Of a DNA stretch of 64,000 bases, positions 16,566 to 25,087 are shown in pieces. The notes under the pieces were generated by a model. That model was not told where the DNA came from. It saw only the letters and a program-made list of their open reading frames with translations, and made no database searches. How positions within the stretch are numbered: the first letter of the stretch is position 1; each line of letters starts with the position of its first letter. Source of the stretch: Scytonema hofmannii PCC 7110 (lineage in GTDB: Bacteria > Cyanobacteriota > Cyanobacteriia > Cyanobacteriales > Nostocaceae). Position numbers and translations under genes: made by a program. The stretch spans positions 682,001-746,000 of the forward strand of contig NZ_KQ976354.1 in NCBI RefSeq assembly GCF_000346485.2, given 5' to 3'.

Positions 16566-16928
16566 CTATCCTAAAATTCGGGTTCGATAACCACGCCGCT
16601 CCAGTCGGTTGGCAGCACGTCGGGCATCGCGACGACTGTAGTGGATACTCTCAAAAATCCATCGCCGATTGTCACGGCTGCGGTAATAAACCACAAACTG
16701 CCGCTCGCGATATCGATTGTCACGATATCGATCGTCACGATATCGATTGTCACGATATCGATCGTCACGATATCGATCGTCACGATCGCGATCGTATTGA
16801 GCGATTGACATATTCGGCTCTCGATCGAGGTTCCGACCAATTTTTTCTGAATCTAGTGCCTGTGCTGTAAAGGGCATAGTTACTACGAATCCTGTACCCA
16901 CCAGTGCTAGCAAAATTATCTTTTTCAT
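16566..16928 (-). CDS. Secreted Arg/Asp/Tyr repeat protein
   Basis: 120 residues. Residues 1-24 are a Sec signal peptide (MKKIILLALVGTGFVVTMPF, cleavage near AQA). Residues about 44-75 are five or six tandem copies of a five-residue unit DDRYR/DNRYR. The C-terminal 45 residues are basic (VVYYRSRDNRRWIFESIHYS to RLERRGYRT) and may bind a polyanion such as the cell wall or polysaccharide. The coding DNA is a 15-bp tandem repeat (CGATATCGATCGTCA-like) at about 16705-16795, where slippage could change copy number. Family not recognised. Confidence 0.7.
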   Translation of the reverse strand: MKKIILLALVGTGFVVTMPFTAQALDSEKIGRNLDREPNMSIAQYDRDRDDRYRDDRYRDNRYRDDRYRDNRYRERQFVVYYRSRDNRRWIFESIHYSRRDARRAANRLERRGYRTRILG

Positions 16929-17056
16929 GCGATTAGTTTGAAGGTGTAAAACTTGGATTGACCGATCGGAATGCTGATTGCCAGTGGAACGCCCATGCCA
17001 GCGATTGCCATCACCGGGATAGTAGGCAGGTTGAAAACGACGTGAACGACGGCGGA

Positions 17057-17410
17057 TCAGACCGAGGTTTTGATGACAAAAGCCCTTAATTCGACAATCT
17101 TGTCGCCGCGAAAGCGCCAGATATCGCAGTACGAGTAATGAGCCGCCTTCCCGTCTTCGTCCTTCATTGTGATGTCGCCGAGTGCCGTAACAAAATCATC
17201 CTCAACGATGAAGTTAGAAACCATAAACTTTGGCGGCTCTACGTATGTCGTTGCCATCCATTGGCGAACAGCTTCTTTCCCTTTAAGGGTCTTGTCGCCT
17301 ACAAACGTCCATTCCATGTCGTCGGCGCAGAACGACAAGAATCCTTCATTATTGCCTTCTGAGATCGCCGCGTTTGCCTCTTCTAAGATTGCTTTATTTT
17401 TGCCTAACAT
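17057..17410 (-). CDS. SnoaL/NTF2-like protein
   Basis: 117 residues, a single cone-shaped alpha+beta NTF2-like domain: NKAILEEANAAISEGNNEGF, FCADDMEWTFVGDKTLKGKE, the mid-strand VEDDFVTALGDITMKDEDGK, and YCDIWRFRGDKIVELRAFV. The start at 17410 is chosen because GAGGAG lies six bases upstream; ATG 17416 would overlap that site. Relatives are cyclases, isomerases or orphan binding proteins, and catalytic residues cannot be assigned. The gene is richer in G+C than its neighbours, like the one at 35034-35504. Confidence 0.8.
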   Translation of the reverse strand: MLGKNKAILEEANAAISEGNNEGFLSFCADDMEWTFVGDKTLKGKEAVRQWMATTYVEPPKFMVSNFIVEDDFVTALGDITMKDEDGKAAHYSYCDIWRFRGDKIVELRAFVIKTSV

Positions 17411-17507
17411 TTGCATCTCTCCTCTGTTCAAGTGAATGCTTTAATGGAGGGGTTTTCCGTTCGGCGCGTCCTTCTGCGGATCGCCGTCTCACGCCAAAAT
17501 GGGAGAG

Positions 17508-17864
17508 TTAGCGAATCTGTTTTGGGGTCATTCCAGTGAGGCGCTTAAACTGTTGGTTTAAATGGCTCTGGCTGGAGAAGCCGACTTGTAGAGCGATGTC
17601 TGCGATCGCTAAATCCGTTTTCGACAGCATCAATTTCGCCTGTTCCACCCGCTGTTGAATCACATACTGGTGTGGTGAAACTGCCATCGCCTGTTTGAAT
17701 AAACTTGCAAAGTAAGTTGGGCTAATGTTGATCGCTTTTGCAAGTTCAGTCAGTGACAAATCTCGGTCAAGGTGAGTGTGAATATAGTCGAGTATTTGCT
17801 GCAACTGGGTGCGCGTTAAGCCTCTGTTCTTGAATTCAAGGGTTGGCGTTGTAATTGTTAGCAT
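17508..17864 (-). CDS. AraC-family transcriptional regulator, DNA-binding domain only
   Basis: 118 residues: a short lead (MLTITTPTLEFKNRGLT) and then the two-helix-turn-helix AraC domain. HTH1 is LSLTELAKAINISPTYFASL, followed by FKQAMAVSPHQYV, and HTH2 is LAIADIALQVGFSSQSHLNQ with QFKRLTGMTPKQI. Typical AraC proteins have a 150-200-residue sensor domain in front, absent here, so it is a minimal regulator or a truncated one. It follows the DsbA-like gene on the same strand. The same DsbA-AraC start order reappears at 33426-34175, so the pairing is old. Confidence 0.85.
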   Translation of the reverse strand: MLTITTPTLEFKNRGLTRTQLQQILDYIHTHLDRDLSLTELAKAINISPTYFASLFKQAMAVSPHQYVIQQRVEQAKLMLSKTDLAIADIALQVGFSSQSHLNQQFKRLTGMTPKQIR

Positions 17865-17975
17865 GGTTCAAAAATTGACAATTTGTTCAACAAAACAGGC
17901 AAAAGCTAGCCATCAAAATTAGATAGCTTACTAGCAAACAAGTCAGATGTGAATTGGGAGTCGGGATCGGTGAGC

Positions 17976-18533
17976 TTAATGACTGGCAGCCATGATTGCT
18001 GCCATCAACTCCGTCATGTTCCAGCGTCCGGTATACCGATTTCCATTGATAAACAGGGCTGGGGCAGTCGTTACTCCACTCTTGCATCCACTTTCGATAT
18101 CTTCATGGATGCGATCGATATGCACTTGTCGAGACAACTCTTTGAGAAACTGAGGAATGTCAAGCCCTAAATCATTGGCGTACTCAATCAGATAACCGTC
18201 CTCCAACTTTTGTTGATGCGTAAATAAAGTGTCGTGCATTAACCAAAACTGTCCTTGGGCAGCGGCGGTTTCGGCAGCTTGGGCTGCCCGTTGGGCATGA
18301 GGATGAATCTGTGTTTGCGGAAAATGACGGAAGATAAAGCATAAATAATCCTCTTCAAAAGAAGCACTAAGCTCTCGTTCGATCGCTTTAATCATCTTGT
18401 AAACGTCCGCACTTCTGGAGCATTGATAGTCTCCATACATCACCAGCACTACCTTCGCACTCAGTACACCTTGAATCCGATCGTGGCTTGAAGGTGATAC
18501 AAGTAAGGAACTGTGGCTACAATCGTCGTTCAT
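17976..18533 (-). CDS. DsbA-like thioredoxin-fold protein with CxxS site
   Basis: 185 residues. Strand VVLVMYGDYQC leads into CSRS, where DsbA-fold proteins normally have CxxC. The helical insert FIFRHFPQTQIHPHAQRAAQ to FWLMHDTLF and the cis-Pro region TTAPALFINGNRYTG are well kept. With one active-site Cys it may act as an isomerase or a glutathione-type monothiol enzyme rather than an oxidase. No signal peptide is seen, so it is probably cytoplasmic. A paralogue at 33426-33983 has CPKS. A palindrome about 185 bp upstream is kept in all three copies of this region. Confidence 0.85.
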   Translation of the reverse strand: MNDDCSHSSLLVSPSSHDRIQGVLSAKVVLVMYGDYQCSRSADVYKMIKAIERELSASFEEDYLCFIFRHFPQTQIHPHAQRAAQAAETAAAQGQFWLMHDTLFTHQQKLEDGYLIEYANDLGLDIPQFLKELSRQVHIDRIHEDIESGCKSGVTTAPALFINGNRYTGRWNMTELMAAIMAASH

Positions 18534-18716
18534 CTTTCTACATCTGCATCAAGCATGGAACCGGGCAATTTACTTGCATGGGTCCATTGATTGCATGACT
18601 GTTTACATAAATTCAATATAGGCGATCGCATTCAAGCCGTCGCCTATAGCAAGTTGAAATTTTTACGGTACAAATTGATAGAGTAACCATTCCATCGCGG
18701 AGTAGAAAGCTGATTA

Positions 18717-18730
18717 TAACTTAAGTTAGA
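18717..18730. promoter_or_regulatory. Conserved dyad TAACTTAAGTTAGA (copy A)
   Basis: The dyad lies upstream of the DsbA-like gene. The same sequence occurs at 25432-25447 and, with one centre change, at 33249-33264. Retention of both arms across three diverged copies suggests a protein-binding site or a transcription end signal. Confidence 0.45.
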
Positions 18731-18778
18731 ATCGGGTGCACTGATTTGTTTGAGAGTACATCGGTTTGTAGTGACTAT

Positions 18779-19195
18779 TTATAGTTGAACTTTAGTTGCC
18801 AGCAGTGTGACCAAATCAGCATGAGCTAACACCACATCGGGGTTGCGTTGAAACGCCGCATCATACTTCACAGCAAAGTCATTTCCAGCTTCATCAGGTA
18901 TGAGTAGAATCCGAACATCAGCAATGAGAGGAGCGATCGCCTCGGAGGTGATAGGCTCATCAGAGTGGATTAACTCATCAATTTGCACAATCAATTCTGA
19001 GAGGCGATGCAACCAGGCAAATTGATCGTGATTGATCGCCAGTTGCAGCAATTCACCTTTAGAGACCTGTCCGCGCACTTGTTCGTAACGAATACGCTCT
19101 ATATCCAACAACAGTTTATGCAAATGCAATAACTTGATGCGTATATCGGTCAGCAGTTGATGTTGGGTAATGCGGTGTTGAAGCGTGTTAAGCAT
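18779..19195 (-). CDS. Hypothetical protein translationally coupled to pirin
   Basis: 138 residues from ATG 19195 (MLNTLQHRITQHQLLTD). The ATG overlaps the end of the pirin gene (ATGCTTAA contains its stop), so translation is probably coupled. It is mostly helical and acidic; residues 20-75 form two long amphipathic helices (LHLHKLLLDIERIRYEQVRG). A Leu-rich end LAHADLVTLLATKVQL follows. Family not recognised; the tight overlap suggests a partner role with pirin. Confidence 0.7.
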   Translation of the reverse strand: MLNTLQHRITQHQLLTDIRIKLLHLHKLLLDIERIRYEQVRGQVSKGELLQLAINHDQFAWLHRLSELIVQIDELIHSDEPITSEAIAPLIADVRILLIPDEAGNDFAVKYDAAFQRNPDVVLAHADLVTLLATKVQL

Positions 19196-20081
19196 AAATA
19201 TGTCCCATCTTTCCATTTTGGTAATCGTCGATCGCTTGCAGGATTTCGGCTTCAGTGTTCATCACAAAAGGACCATAGCGCACCACAGGTTCATTCAGCG
19301 GCACTCCAGCAATCAGCAATAGATCAAGGGGTTGGGTGGCATCCGCAGGATTGGCGATCGCCACTTCCTCCCCATCCGGTGCAAAAATCACCATTTGCCC
19401 ATCCTCACCCCGTTCCTGCTCAGTGCCAAACAAACCAGACCCATCGAGGACATAGGCAAAGGCGTTGTACTCTTTCGGTACCGGTTGAACAATGCTTGCT
19501 CCCGGTTGTAGCGTGAAGTGCAGGTAGATAATCGGGGTGCGGGTTTCAATCACCGCTTTCGCCCCCAACGCTTCTCCCGCGATCGCGCGCACTGTCACAG
19601 ACCCATCTTTTGTCTGAGCCACCGGAATCTGTGCTGATGGAATTTCCTGATAGCGAGGCGCAATCATCTTGTCCCGCTGCGGCAAGTTGACCCACAGTTG
19701 AATGCCATGCAGCCGCCCACCCGTGCGGTTAAACTCAGCTTCTGGCATTTCGGAATGCACTACGCCTGCCCCAGCGGTCATCCACTGCACATCGCCGGGA
19801 TTGAGCAGTCCGGCATGACCGACCGAGTCCTTGTGTTCCAGCCGTCCATCCAGGACGTAGCTGACGATTTCAAAGCCACGATGGGGATGATCCGGTGCGC
19901 CCTTTGCTTGACCGGGCTTCTGATTCACGGGACCCAATTCATCGAGGAGGAGAAAGGGGTCAAACTCGGAAAAGCTACTCTTGGGAAAAGGACGACGCAC
20001 CAGGAAGCCCGCTCCTTCAAGCGTTTCTACACTATTAATGATTCCAGCAACGGTTCGGAGTGTTTGAGTTTGAGTTGTCAT
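19188..20081 (-). CDS. Pirin-family bicupin protein
   Basis: 297 residues, full length for pirin. The N-terminal cupin carries the metal ligands in DHPHRGFEIVSYVLDGRLEH (His-x-His and His) and HSEMPE, with the family signature GDVQWMTAGAGVVHSEM. The C-terminal cupin includes ARTPIIY-like and FAYVLDGSGLFG segments. Bacterial pirins bind Fe(II), and some oxidise quercetin or modulate metabolic enzymes. The start at 20081 follows GGAGGCAACTGT. It is divergent from the PadR gene at 20206, which probably controls it, and overlaps the next gene by 8 bp. Confidence 0.93.
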   Translation of the reverse strand: MTTQTQTLRTVAGIINSVETLEGAGFLVRRPFPKSSFSEFDPFLLLDELGPVNQKPGQAKGAPDHPHRGFEIVSYVLDGRLEHKDSVGHAGLLNPGDVQWMTAGAGVVHSEMPEAEFNRTGGRLHGIQLWVNLPQRDKMIAPRYQEIPSAQIPVAQTKDGSVTVRAIAGEALGAKAVIETRTPIIYLHFTLQPGASIVQPVPKEYNAFAYVLDGSGLFGTEQERGEDGQMVIFAPDGEEVAIANPADATQPLDLLLIAGVPLNEPVVRYGPFVMNTEAEILQAIDDYQNGKMGHIYA

Positions 20082-20115
20082 ACAGTTGCCTCCAGGCAGA
20101 CAGTTTATAAAACTT

Positions 20116-20150
20116 ATCCTATATGTGATTAATCATATATTAGCATAAGA
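20116..20150. promoter_or_regulatory. Candidate PadR operator between pirin and padR-like genes
   Basis: The 124-bp divergent gap holds TGATTAATCA (20126-20135), a perfect palindrome nested in the near-palindrome TATATGTGATTAATCATATA. PadR regulators bind such AT-rich dyads next to their own genes and usually repress the divergent gene. Confidence 0.5.
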
Positions 20151-20205
20151 GTATATCAATTCTATAGGTAGGGCTTGTCCTCCCTATTCGTTCGGTAAAC
20201 CGCCT

Positions 20206-20748
20206 ATGTCTCTTGCCCATGTGATTCTGGGTCTGCTCCAACAACAGGAGCGGACAGGCTACGACCTCAAAACCAAGTGTTTTGACGATTGCATTTCCCA
20301 TCTGTGGCAAGCAGATCAGGCACAAATTTATCGGACTTTAGATAAACTGGAGTCACAGGGGTGGATTACCTGTACCATCGAGATTCAGCACGATCGCCCC
20401 AATCGCAAGGTTTACCGGATTACCGAAGCAGGTGCAGCAGAGTTAACCCACTGGCTTCAGACACATCATCCGTTGCCCGTGTTGCGAGAGCCGTTGCTGG
20501 CGCAACTCTATTTTGCAGCTCAGTTGCCTAACGAGGCGATCGTGTATCTGCTAGAGCAGGAACTGGAAGCACGGCAAGAACAGTTCGCCCAGTGTGAGGA
20601 AATCGAGACTATATCTTTGAGTAATCCGACTGCATCGCGCGAGCAAAAACTGCATCGACTGGTTTTGGACTTAATGAAGCAACGGGAACAGACTTATTTA
20701 GATTGGTTGGAAAAGGCAATCGCAACAATCCGTAGCCAATCGACGTAA
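20206..20748 (+). CDS. PadR-family transcriptional regulator
   Basis: 180 residues. The N-terminal winged helix contains MSLAHVILGLLQQQERTGYD, FDDCISHLWQADQAQIYRTL (recognition helix with the QIYRTLDKLE family motif) and a wing NRKVYRITEAGAAEL. The C-terminal half is the PadR-C dimerisation helix region (LEQELEARQEQFAQCEE). These proteins repress detoxification genes and release DNA on binding phenolics or drugs. It is divergent from pirin with a palindrome between them, so pirin and its coupled partner are the likely targets. Confidence 0.9.
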   Translation: MSLAHVILGLLQQQERTGYDLKTKCFDDCISHLWQADQAQIYRTLDKLESQGWITCTIEIQHDRPNRKVYRITEAGAAELTHWLQTHHPLPVLREPLLAQLYFAAQLPNEAIVYLLEQELEARQEQFAQCEEIETISLSNPTASREQKLHRLVLDLMKQREQTYLDWLEKAIATIRSQST

Positions 20749-20920
20749 ATTCCTGCTTCTGGGTTAACATCCGAACTCGATCGCAAGAACCCACTTCCCA
20801 GGGTGTTACGGACACTCCGATCGGGAATGCGGGGCGAGGAACCGATAACCAACTCCTCGCCTTCACTTTTTTTAGTTTGCGCGTGCGCGTTGTAATGAAG
20901 TATCGATCTAATCTCCGTTG

Positions 20921-21646
20921 CTAGTCACGTCCTGCCACAATAATCTTTTCGGCTAAACCAACCGGGTTAGAAAACATCACCTCATGGCTACCGGGCATTT
21001 GCACGAACCGAAATTGCCCTAAGCGACTAGACATTCTCGGATGCCATCCCCATTCGCCTTGAGGTAAAACAGTGTCTTCTGTACAGTAGAGGTAACTTTT
21101 AGGAATAGACAACGAGTAAAACCGCTTCAAGTCCAGCTTGTCAATCCACGGTTGATACGGCTCAGGGGATAGTTGTGCGTAACTCGTTCGAGCCAAATCG
21201 AGGTCAGCATCGTTGAGAAACGCTTCTCGCCACATCTCAAAAGGTAGCATCACCGTCCGATCGTTTGATTCTCTAACTAGCTCGTCGAGTAATGTATGAA
21301 GATGCGGTGGAAGGTTATCTCTAAGGCTCTCTCCATCGTTGAGGACAAAGGCATCAAAGAAGATGAGCCGTTTAATGCGATCGGGAATCACTTCAGCAAC
21401 TTTCGCAATAATTGTCCCGCCGAAACTATGACCTAATAGGACAATATCGGTTAAGTCTTTATCGAGGATGTAATCGACGATCGATTGCGTACATCGAGCA
21501 TGGTTGACGTTTTTATTTACGCCTTTACCATGTCCGGCGATCGTGGGAGCAAAAGCGAGATGTCCTTTTGCTTCTAGCTGGTCGATGACTAGTTTCCAAG
21601 CAGAAGCATCATGCCAGGAGCCATGAACTAAGACAAAAGTTGACAT
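20921..21646 (-). CDS. Alpha/beta hydrolase of the hydroxynitrile lyase/esterase type
   Basis: 241 residues. VLVHGSWHDASAW is the oxyanion-hole strand. GHSFGG holds the nucleophile Ser (about residue 93). CTEDTVLP carries the acid Asp, and PGSHEVMFSNPVGLA the catalytic His. Length and motif pattern match the EstC/plant hydroxynitrile-lyase-like group, which hydrolyses small esters. It is cytoplasmic with no signal peptide. The ATG at 21646 follows AAAGGAATTTT. Substrate unknown; it stands among detoxification-type genes. Confidence 0.9.
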   Translation of the reverse strand: MSTFVLVHGSWHDASAWKLVIDQLEAKGHLAFAPTIAGHGKGVNKNVNHARCTQSIVDYILDKDLTDIVLLGHSFGGTIIAKVAEVIPDRIKRLIFFDAFVLNDGESLRDNLPPHLHTLLDELVRESNDRTVMLPFEMWREAFLNDADLDLARTSYAQLSPEPYQPWIDKLDLKRFYSLSIPKSYLYCTEDTVLPQGEWGWHPRMSSRLGQFRFVQMPGSHEVMFSNPVGLAEKIIVAGRD

Positions 21647-21739
21647 AAAATTCCTTTAGGTGCAATCTGAAAATCAAGCCCATTTGTTCTCTCTTGAAAT
21701 GGATCGGTTCGCTGTGAGTTCACCATTAACGATCGAAAA

Positions 21740-21832
21740 TTAACTCGCTGTATATCCGCCATCGATCGCCAAAGACTGACCTGTGATGTAGCTCGTAGCA
21801 TCAGAACAGAGAAAAATAGCAGCGCGTTTTTC
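21740..21832 (-). pseudogene. C-terminal remnant of an SDR
   Basis: RAAIFLCSDATSYITGQSLA IDGGYTAS is the end of a short-chain dehydrogenase with its stop at 21740-21742. The DNA is about 85% identical to 11603-11670. It directly follows the stop of the quinone oxidoreductase gene. Confidence 0.75.
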
Positions 21833-22798
21833 TCACTCAGTCAATTGCAGGACAATCTTGCCGCGCATTCCTCCCTTTTCTAAACGTTGATGAGCTTGAA
21901 CGATGTCGCTCCAAGGCAGAACTGAATCAATGACGGGTCGAATCTGGTCGCGTTCAATCAGGTTCCTCAGTGCGTCCAATTTGTCTCTATATTGAGGACT
22001 GAAAACGAAGTGAATCGTCAAATTCCTACTCCAAGCATCAAGAAGTGTTTGAGGAGTTGCAATATCGACGATTGTGACAAGTTTTCCAAATGGATGAATC
22101 ACTTCTGAGCTACGTCCAATCGTGTCTCCTCCAACCGTGTCTAAAACCAAATCAACTCCGCGATCATTCGTTTCTCGCCCAATCACTTCAATATAATTTT
22201 CATGCTTGTAGTCGATGGGATAATCTGCACCCAGCTTCTTAACGAAGTCAAAGTTTTCTGCACTGCATGTCGTATATACATAAGCACCCATTGCTTTCGC
22301 CAGTTGAATTGCGATCGAACCGACTCCACCCGCTCCAGCATGAATTAGAACTGTTTCACCGACTTGTAAATTCCCTCTGGTTACAAGGCAATCCCAAGCG
22401 GTTCCTCCTGCCAACGGCAAGCAAGCTGCCTCAACATGGGTCAAATTAATCGGCTTAACTGCAACAATGCTTTCCTCTGCAACGTGGTATTGAGCATAAC
22501 TACCAAACTCGCCAAAAATCTGGGGTGAGTAGTAAACTTCATCTCCAACCTGGAAATGAGTGACTGCCTCTCCAATAGCTTCAATCACACCCGAAACGTC
22601 AACTCCGATAATTGCAGGGAGACGAACTAAATCTTTGTAGTCTCCTCGACGAGTTTGATAATCAAGGGGATTGAGCGAGGTTGCATATACTCTTACCAGA
22701 ACTTGGGTCGCTTTTGGAACTGGCTTAGGTATGGTTTGAAATTCAAACACCTCAGCGCTACCAAAAGCGGTCAGTACCGCAGCTTTCATGTACTCCAT
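21833..22798 (-). CDS. NAD(P)H:quinone oxidoreductase-like MDR protein
   Basis: 321 residues, full-length medium-chain dehydrogenase/reductase. The N-terminal GroES-like domain (KAAVLTAFGSAEVFEF, GVDVSGVIEAIGEAV) is followed by the Rossmann domain with AGAGGVGSIAIQLAKAMGA and the YTTCSAENFDFVKKLGADYP segment. The Cys/His zinc ligands of alcohol dehydrogenases are absent, as in the zeta-crystallin/QOR group. Such enzymes reduce quinones or enones with NADPH. AAGGAGG six bases before ATG 22798 fixes the start. A truncated twin is at 12580-13491. Confidence 0.92.
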   Translation of the reverse strand: MEYMKAAVLTAFGSAEVFEFQTIPKPVPKATQVLVRVYATSLNPLDYQTRRGDYKDLVRLPAIIGVDVSGVIEAIGEAVTHFQVGDEVYYSPQIFGEFGSYAQYHVAEESIVAVKPINLTHVEAACLPLAGGTAWDCLVTRGNLQVGETVLIHAGAGGVGSIAIQLAKAMGAYVYTTCSAENFDFVKKLGADYPIDYKHENYIEVIGRETNDRGVDLVLDTVGGDTIGRSSEVIHPFGKLVTIVDIATPQTLLDAWSRNLTIHFVFSPQYRDKLDALRNLIERDQIRPVIDSVLPWSDIVQAHQRLEKGGMRGKIVLQLTE

Positions 22799-22874
22799 AT
22801 CAGCCTCCTTGCGTCTAAAATAATTGAGTTAATTTAGTAAGTAGCAGTGCCCACCCTACTGGCTGCCTCCTGGC

Positions 22875-23453
22875 TTAGCGATCAATTAGTGCGTTTGAAG
22901 GCAAGTTCGGATCGAGTGCTTTTCGCGCGCTGTCAACGCCCACAACGGGTAACGTACCAGGATCGAGCAAACCGAGTTGAACCAAAACACTCGCTTGATC
23001 CCAGTAGATGTGTTCGTGGGCTAGCTTGTCGTCACGGAACTGAACGATCGTTACCACTGCTACTTCAACCCGTTTCCCTGTCGGAGCAATGCCAGGTAGC
23101 ATCCAGTCCATTCGGATGGTATGAGTGAACTTAGCCATCATTTCATCGACAAGCCGATCGATTCCGATCGTGCGTGAGATTGGTGTCAGCTCCAGGTCTG
23201 GCGGCATCTGTGGAATGAAGTATTTGGAATAAAACTCGCGCAGTGCTGGTTTCCTTACTCCCCCAGTCATGACCGGAATGTGGTTAACATAAGCATCCTC
23301 AACCATCGTGGCGAGGGTATCGTCAGTGTTGAGAGTCTCAAACTCGTGCCGCAAATGCTCTCCCCAAAGTGCTTGCAAAAACTCCTGGGCTGGTGTCAAG
23401 TTAGTGGGTGCCTTTCTATTTGCTTGTTCGTCTACAGTTTGTTTGTTGACCAT
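22875..23453 (-). CDS. SnoaL-like (NTF2 superfamily) protein
   Basis: 192 residues. After a helical lead (LTPAQEFLQALWGEHLRHEF) comes the NTF2-like core: TLATMVEDAYVNHIPVMTGG, LREFYSKYFIPQMPPD, KFTHTIRMDWMLPG, and VEVAVVTIVQFRDDKLAHEH followed by IYWDQASVLVQLGLLDP. The end LPVVGVDSARKALD is typical of a conserved SnoaL-like group often annotated beside hydrolases. The start follows CAGGAGAATATAAC. It is the intact version of the chimeric gene at 15238-15902 and lies upstream of the quinone oxidoreductase on the same strand. Confidence 0.85.
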   Translation of the reverse strand: MVNKQTVDEQANRKAPTNLTPAQEFLQALWGEHLRHEFETLNTDDTLATMVEDAYVNHIPVMTGGVRKPALREFYSKYFIPQMPPDLELTPISRTIGIDRLVDEMMAKFTHTIRMDWMLPGIAPTGKRVEVAVVTIVQFRDDKLAHEHIYWDQASVLVQLGLLDPGTLPVVGVDSARKALDPNLPSNALIDR

Positions 23454-23527
23454 GTTATATTCTCCTGGTTCTATCTATTTAGAGTGTATTCAGTTCCAAT
23501 GCTTGATTTCTTTCAGATTCTTACGCT

Positions 23528-23851
23528 TTATACTGTTTCCGATCTGAGCGATCGCAGGTCACTGATTATTCCTGCTGAAGAAAGTCCAGTAACGTTGTTC
23601 TCGCGATACGCTCTGGATTGGATAAAGCGATTGCGGTATGAAACACGTCCATTCTCAAACGCAAAAGAGTGCAGCATCGCCAAACCATCGATCCAGTGAC
23701 GATACGATCGCGCTTTGATTTCATACTGTGCTGGCGTATTGCGAACCAAAGATCCGACCAGCCACTCAGGAATATTCCCGTTTATCGGAAGGTCTTCAAC
23801 TGTAATCTCGTGGCTTTGCGTTTGGAGTCCGCCTTGAAATTGATTGTTCAT
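23528..23851 (-). pseudogene. N-terminal fragment of a carotenoid cleavage oxygenase
   Basis: From ATG 23851 about 100 residues match the start of RPE65/carotenoid oxygenases: LPINGNIPEWLVGSLVRNTP, then HWIDGLAMLHSFAFENGRVS with the first metal-ligand His region, and YRNRFIQSRAYREN. Family proteins run to about 480 residues; here the frame ends in unrelated sequence. It is a truncated pseudogene. Confidence 0.85.
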
Positions 23852-23906
23852 AATTCTCCATTGATCAACACTGTAAACAGTTTGAGAGTTGCCTCTGATG
23901 CGAAAC

Positions 23907-24308
23907 TCACGAAATAATTGCAGTAACGCGAATTTCAATTCGCATCGTTGGAAGTGCAAGAGCTGCAACTCCGACCTCTGTCCAAATGGGGGCATGGTTG
24001 GGCATGTAATGACGAAATAGCTTGACCATCACATCGTTAACCTCTGGGGGAAACCCTCCAACATGGTAAGAATTGATGTGGACAACATGCTCCCAACCCG
24101 CGCCGGCAGTTGCCAAGGTTCGCTCTACGTTCCGAAACGCCTGAGCAATCTCGTCCGCAAGCGATTCGGGAATTTGCAGATTGTCATCTACTCCGCCTTG
24201 TCCTGATGTCTCCACTCGATCGCCAATTTTTACCGCTTGCGAGTAATGCAATTCATTCAGCATGTATTCGCCATAACCAGGAGTGACAAAAAACTCAGGC
24301 TGATTCAT
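23907..24308 (-). CDS. RidA/YjgF-family protein
   Basis: 133 residues from ATG 24308 (SD AAGGAACACA). Family features are YSQAVKIGDRVETSGQGG (start of the beta sheet), FRNVERTLATAGAGWEHVV, and the C-terminal IWTEVGVAALALPTMRIEIR, where the Arg of the R-I-E-I segment normally anchors the substrate carboxylate. RidA proteins hydrolyse reactive enamine/imine intermediates; this is a divergent subgroup with an N-terminal extension. A short copy of its 3' end lies at 36347-36373. Confidence 0.88.
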   Translation of the reverse strand: MNQPEFFVTPGYGEYMLNELHYSQAVKIGDRVETSGQGGVDDNLQIPESLADEIAQAFRNVERTLATAGAGWEHVVHINSYHVGGFPPEVNDVMVKLFRHYMPNHAPIWTEVGVAALALPTMRIEIRVTAIIS

Positions 24309-24470
24309 TGTGTTCCTTTGTTTGGTACGTTTGACATCGTGAATGAGATGGAGTGCTGTGGTAGTCATCGATTACTTCTGAGATGAGCGAACTGAGTGAG
24401 TCTATGCGATTGAACCTCATTGTAAATCTTGTAGATTATTGGCATAGATGGCGATCTGACGATACTTTTA

Positions 24471-25043
24471 TCAGCGCATTGCTTTCTCAATCCTGCGATC
24501 TGGAATCAACCACATCATTGCTACTAATACATAGAGACTAAAAGCCAACCATGAATTAGCAAAGGCGAGGAGAATCGATACGGCATAGATCGCCACTGAT
24601 ACCTTGCCCTTAAAATCTCTCCCGATGGCAGTCGCGATCGCCGAGCCTTGACCGTGGTGAACGATTAGAGTCATAGTCAGAATTAAATAAGCAATTGAGC
24701 TGAACAACAGCACACCACCATAAAAGGCAACAGGTAAAGCGGTGAAGTAATTTTCGCCCATCCAGGCGGTGACAAAGGGAATAAGCGATAGCCAGAATAA
24801 CAAATGTAAATTAGCCCATAAAACTCGACCGCTGACATATTGCACTACCTGAAATAAGTGGTGGTGGTTATTCCAATAAATTCCCAAATTGATAAAGCTA
24901 AGGATGTAGCTGAGAAATAAGGGAATTAGCGGACGTAATGTAGCTAAATCATCTCCGTGGGGCACCTTCAATTCCAGTACCATAATTGTGATGATGATGG
25001 CGATGACACCATCACTGAATGCTGTCAATCTTCCTTTTTCCAT
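24471..25043 (-). CDS. TMEM175-family (DUF1211) membrane protein
   Basis: 190 residues with six hydrophobic segments. The first begins with the family signature RLTAFSDGVIAIIITIMVLE. Bacterial TMEM175 proteins are potassium-permeable channels with six helices per subunit and an isoleucine/leucine gate in helix 1, consistent with the I/L-rich run here. A His cluster (NNHHHLFQVV) lies in the loop before helix 3. The ATG at 25043 follows GTTGATATGG without a strong SD. It lies between the RidA gene and a DsbA fragment on the same strand. Confidence 0.88.
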   Translation of the reverse strand: MEKGRLTAFSDGVIAIIITIMVLELKVPHGDDLATLRPLIPLFLSYILSFINLGIYWNNHHHLFQVVQYVSGRVLWANLHLLFWLSLIPFVTAWMGENYFTALPVAFYGGVLLFSSIAYLILTMTLIVHHGQGSAIATAIGRDFKGKVSVAIYAVSILLAFANSWLAFSLYVLVAMMWLIPDRRIEKAMR

Positions 25044-25087
25044 ATCAACATGCCCTTGTTAAAATTATGGATTTAACAATCTACAAT

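Noticed and set aside
16571-16840. 89-aa frame with IVTIDIVTID repeats
   Set aside because: It is the alternative frame of the tandem repeat in the secreted Arg/Asp/Tyr protein and has no signal or domain.
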